From: Lichenicola sp964236105
GTDB taxonomy: Bacteria > Pseudomonadota > Alphaproteobacteria > Acetobacterales > Acetobacteraceae
Length of the DNA: 64,000 nt
Assembly (NCBI GenBank): GCA_964236105.1
Contig: CAXSBC010000007.1
Coordinates: 186,001-250,000 of the forward strand
Direction of reading: 5' to 3'
The position numbers were made by a program, and so were the translations under genes. Position 1 is the stretch's first letter. The number at the start of each line of letters is the position of its first letter. Below the pieces are notes generated by a model, which was not told the DNA's origin, made no database searches, and was given only the letters and a program-made list of their open reading frames with translations. Of the stretch, positions 61,634-64,000 are shown piece after piece.

Positions 61634-62437
61634 ATGAGAAACGCACTGCTGCTGGGCGTCGCGAGCCTGTTTGCCTGTTCCGCCTCGGCACTGGCGGTCG
61701 AACCGGCATTGCAGAGTGCGGTCGCCGCATCCACCCGCACACCGAAGCTGGTGGCCCGCGACAGCGCCCGGCATCCGGCCGAGGAGCTTGCCTTCTTCGG
61801 CGTGAAGCCGACCTCGGTGGTGACCGAGATCTGGCCCGGCGGCGGCTACTGGACCGAGATCCTGGCGCCCTATCTGCACGACCACGGCACCTACTACCTC
61901 GCCATGGGCCCCCAGGACGGCGACCGGACCGAGCAGCACTTCGCCCTGACGCCGAAGTTCCAGGGCCTGCTCGATGCCCATCACGCGGTCTACGACAAGG
62001 TGAAGCTGACCGTGTTCGGCAAGCAGCATCCGGACCTGGCGCCGCCGAACAGCGCCGACGTCATCCTGACCTTCCGCAACCTGCACAACTGGATGGACGC
62101 CGGCGACGCGCCCGAGATGCTGGCGGCGATCCGCAAGGCGCTGAAGCCGGGCGGCATCCTCGGCATCGAGGACCATCGCGCCAACACCAGGACCCCGCAG
62201 GACCCGAAGGCCGGGAACGGCTACGTCCGGCAGGACTACGCGATCGCCCTGATCGAGCAGGCCGGCTTCACCCTGGCCGGGTCGTCGGAGATCGATGCCA
62301 ATCCGCGCGACACGGCCGACTATCCCGGCGGCGTCTGGACCCTGCCGCCCAGCTACGCGCTGAAGGACAAGGACCATGCCAGATATGCCGCGATCGGCGA
62401 GGCGGACAACTTCGTGCTCAAGTTCCGCAAGAACTGA
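61634..62437 (+). CDS. Exported protein with class I SAM-methyltransferase fold
   Basis: A 267-residue protein. MRNALLLGVASLFACSASALAV is a signal peptide. The rest has a methyltransferase layout: VTEIWPGGGYWTEILAPYL takes the place of the glycine-rich motif I, SADVILTFRNLHNW is motif IV-like, and LKPGGILGIEDHRA is the classic post-IV block. SAM is not expected in the periplasm, so activity and location are puzzling. The upstream ATG at 61577 would disrupt the signal peptide, so 61634 is preferred. Similar secreted methyltransferase-like proteins occur in other proteobacteria without a known role. Confidence 0.78.
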   Translation: MRNALLLGVASLFACSASALAVEPALQSAVAASTRTPKLVARDSARHPAEELAFFGVKPTSVVTEIWPGGGYWTEILAPYLHDHGTYYLAMGPQDGDRTEQHFALTPKFQGLLDAHHAVYDKVKLTVFGKQHPDLAPPNSADVILTFRNLHNWMDAGDAPEMLAAIRKALKPGGILGIEDHRANTRTPQDPKAGNGYVRQDYAIALIEQAGFTLAGSSEIDANPRDTADYPGGVWTLPPSYALKDKDHARYAAIGEADNFVLKFRKN

Positions 62438-62626
62438 CGCAGGGCGGAACCGTGACGTCCGGCGCGGTGCGCGCGGACGTTGCATTCCAGGCCGGATAGC
62501 GGCCAGCGTCGTTCTGCAGGGTGCGGTCCTGTTGCAGCATCCCTGGCTGCTCCGCCTTCACGCTCGGCCCTTGTGTTCGTTCGAGAAAGATCGAACCAAG
62601 CTCGCGCTGTTCCGATTGAGGTCACC

Positions 62627-63718
62627 ATGCCGGGCCTGTTCGACCCCTACACGATCAAGGGCACGACGCTGCGCAACCGCATCGCGGTGTCTCCGATGTG
62701 CCAGTACATGGCCACGGACGGCGTGATCAACGACTGGCACCGGGTGCACTACGCCACGCTGGCTCGCGGCGGCGCCGGTCTGGTGGTGGTCGAGGCGACC
62801 GCGGTCTCGCCCGAGGGCCGCATCACCTGGGGCGACCTCGGCCTGTGGAACGACGCCCAGGCCGACGCCCTGCGTCCGGTGGTCGCGTCGATCCGCGAGG
62901 CGGGTGCTGTGCCCGGCATCCAGATCGCCCATGCCGGCCGCAAGGCGTCGGCCAACCGCCCCTGGGAGGGCGACGACCATATTCCCGAGGGCCAGCCCAA
63001 CGCCTGGACGACGATCGCGCCGTCCCCGCTCGCCTTTGGCGGCATTCTGGCCCGGGTGCCGCAGGAGATGAGCCCAGACGAGATCGCCCGTGTGCAGGCC
63101 GATACGGTGAGTGCCGTGATCCGGGCGCGCGAGCTCGGCTTCGAGTGGCTCGAGCTGCACATGGCGCATGGCTACCTGGCGCAGAACTTCTTCTCGCCGA
63201 TCTCCAACCATCGCACCGACCAGTATGGCGGCAGTGCCGAGAACCGCGCGCGATACCTGTTCGAGACCCTGGTGGCGGTCCGCGCGGCATGGCCGCAGGA
63301 CCGGCCGCTGACCGTGCGGCTCGGCGTGATCGAGTTCGACGGCAACGATGCGATGCTCGGCGAGGCGATCGCGCTGCTGTCGCGGATGAAGGAGGCGGGG
63401 CTCGATTTCGTCGACGTCTCGATCGGCTTCAACACGCCCGACGCCAACATCCCCTGGGCGCCGAACTTCATGGCCGACGTGGCCCGCCAGGTGCGTCGGG
63501 AGACCGGTCTGCCTGGCACTACCAGCTGGTACATCTCCAAGCCCTCCGAGGCCGACGAATTGGTTCGCGACGGCAAGATCGAGCTGATCATGCTCGGGCG
63601 TCCGCTGCTCGCGGACCCGCATTGGCCCTACGCGGCGGCCAAGGCGCTCGGTGTCGAGAACCCGGCCTGGGCCACCTTGCCGCCGCCCTACGCGCATTGG
63701 CTGGCCCGTTACCGGTAG
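62627..63718 (+). CDS. NADH:flavin oxidoreductase, Old Yellow Enzyme family (YqjM-like)
   Basis: A 363-residue FMN enzyme that reduces activated alkenes. Cys25 in SPMCQYMATDG is the thiophilic redox-tuning Cys of the YqjM subgroup. His178 and His181 in LHMAHGYLAQNFFSP bind the substrate, FSPISNHRTDQYGGSAENR is the family signature, and IQIAHAGRKAS binds flavin. The ATG at 62627 (MPGLFDPYTI) follows a GAGG ribosome-binding site. It lies 189 bases after the methyltransferase-like gene and 154 before an SDR gene, perhaps forming a detoxification group. Confidence 0.92.
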   Translation: MPGLFDPYTIKGTTLRNRIAVSPMCQYMATDGVINDWHRVHYATLARGGAGLVVVEATAVSPEGRITWGDLGLWNDAQADALRPVVASIREAGAVPGIQIAHAGRKASANRPWEGDDHIPEGQPNAWTTIAPSPLAFGGILARVPQEMSPDEIARVQADTVSAVIRARELGFEWLELHMAHGYLAQNFFSPISNHRTDQYGGSAENRARYLFETLVAVRAAWPQDRPLTVRLGVIEFDGNDAMLGEAIALLSRMKEAGLDFVDVSIGFNTPDANIPWAPNFMADVARQVRRETGLPGTTSWYISKPSEADELVRDGKIELIMLGRPLLADPHWPYAAAKALGVENPAWATLPPPYAHWLARYR

Positions 63719-63872
63719 TCACGGGTCGGACATGACTGCGCCATGACGGCCGCGCGATCATGCGGCTGCGGGCCAGGGTCGGTCTCGTGAGGATCGTCTG
63801 CGGACGGTCATGACGACCCGGCGCCTGCAACGATCCGTCCAGCCTCGCGCTCTCGTTCGGCGGATAAGAGGA

Positions 63873-64000
63873 ATGGCGATGACCGACAAGCAGATGGCCG
63901 GACGCAGGGTGGTGGTGATCACCGGAGGCACCCAGGGTATCGGCAGGGCCACGGCGCAGGCCTTCGCCCGGGACGGCTGGTCCGTCGCCGTGCTCGGCCG
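63873..64000 (+). CDS. Short-chain dehydrogenase/reductase, 5' part only
   Basis: The first 42 codons (MAMTDKQMAGRRVVVITGG, then TQGIGRATAQAFARDGW) contain the SDR cofactor motif TGGxxGIG, and the second strand VAVLGR suggests NADP preference. AAGAGGA precedes the start. The gene continues past the window edge, so the substrate cannot be judged. Confidence 0.85.
   Translation, partial: MAMTDKQMAGRRVVVITGGTQGIGRATAQAFARDGWSVAVLG

Overview
The window is a high-GC chromosomal segment of an alphaproteobacterium, most likely from the Acetobacteraceae/Rhodospirillales. That placement is inferred from base composition, gene content (FMN-riboswitch rib operon, rpmI-rplT near pheST, lrp-hglS, S53 peptidase) and a two-hairpin dispersed repeat; no rRNA or taxonomic marker was compared. 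Most genes are housekeeping or metabolic. Four scars of gene decay and one mobile element interrupt them.

Layout. 0.3-4.0 kb: FMN riboswitch and ribD-ribE-ribBA-ribH, a complete route from GTP and ribulose 5-phosphate to riboflavin. 4.1-9.6 kb: S53 peptidase, a TetR regulator divergent from a small membrane protein with an operator-like site between them, a coiled-coil protein and a TPR glycosyltransferase. 9.8-12.7 kb: ThiX/ThiZ-like ABC transporter divergent from tenA (thiamine pyrimidine salvage) and a DUF1348 protein. 12.8-17.5 kb: a wrecked glycerate kinase gene, then tesA divergent from ybbA-ybbP. 18.5-22 kb: acetyl-CoA synthetase and an MFS carrier. 22-26 kb: a lipoprotein, an esterase, an ECF sigma/anti-sigma pair, a CoA-type NUDIX enzyme and a GNAT protein. 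26-31.6 kb: lrp-hglS (lysine/2-aminoadipate catabolism) and the sulfate importer sbp-cysT-cysW-cysA. 31.7-38.6 kb: a 2OG oxygenase-like protein, GNAT, ABC-F ATPase, remnants of a sugar ABC transporter and of a divergent lysR/SDR pair, a YdcF-like protein, a flavin reductase, a His-rich PadR regulator and an acyl carrier protein. 39-46.5 kb: rpmI-rplT, DHH phosphoesterase, UV-damage endonuclease, pheS-pheT. 53.6-64 kb: lepA, tRNA-Ser(GGA), a flavin monooxygenase/Gfo-Idh/MFS/TonB-receptor group, a secreted methyltransferase-like protein, an Old Yellow Enzyme and the start of an SDR gene.

The most unusual region is 46.5-53.6 kb. A DUF2075 gene (PD-(D/E)XK nuclease-like N-terminus plus helicase core) is split by a 3,589-bp element at 49620-53208. 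The element has 27-bp terminal inverted repeats and an 8-bp target duplication, so the original gene can be rebuilt in frame. Its transposase is IS1595/ISXO2-like and carries an in-frame stop. The element also carries a DUF6471 gene, a membrane-anchored protein, a tRNA-like gene, two coiled-coil/winged-helix proteins, and a cluster of GATACGAT boxes in the divergent DUF6471/transposase promoter region. Upstream of the DUF2075 gene lies a second nuclease-like gene encoding a membrane-anchored Mrr-type protein.
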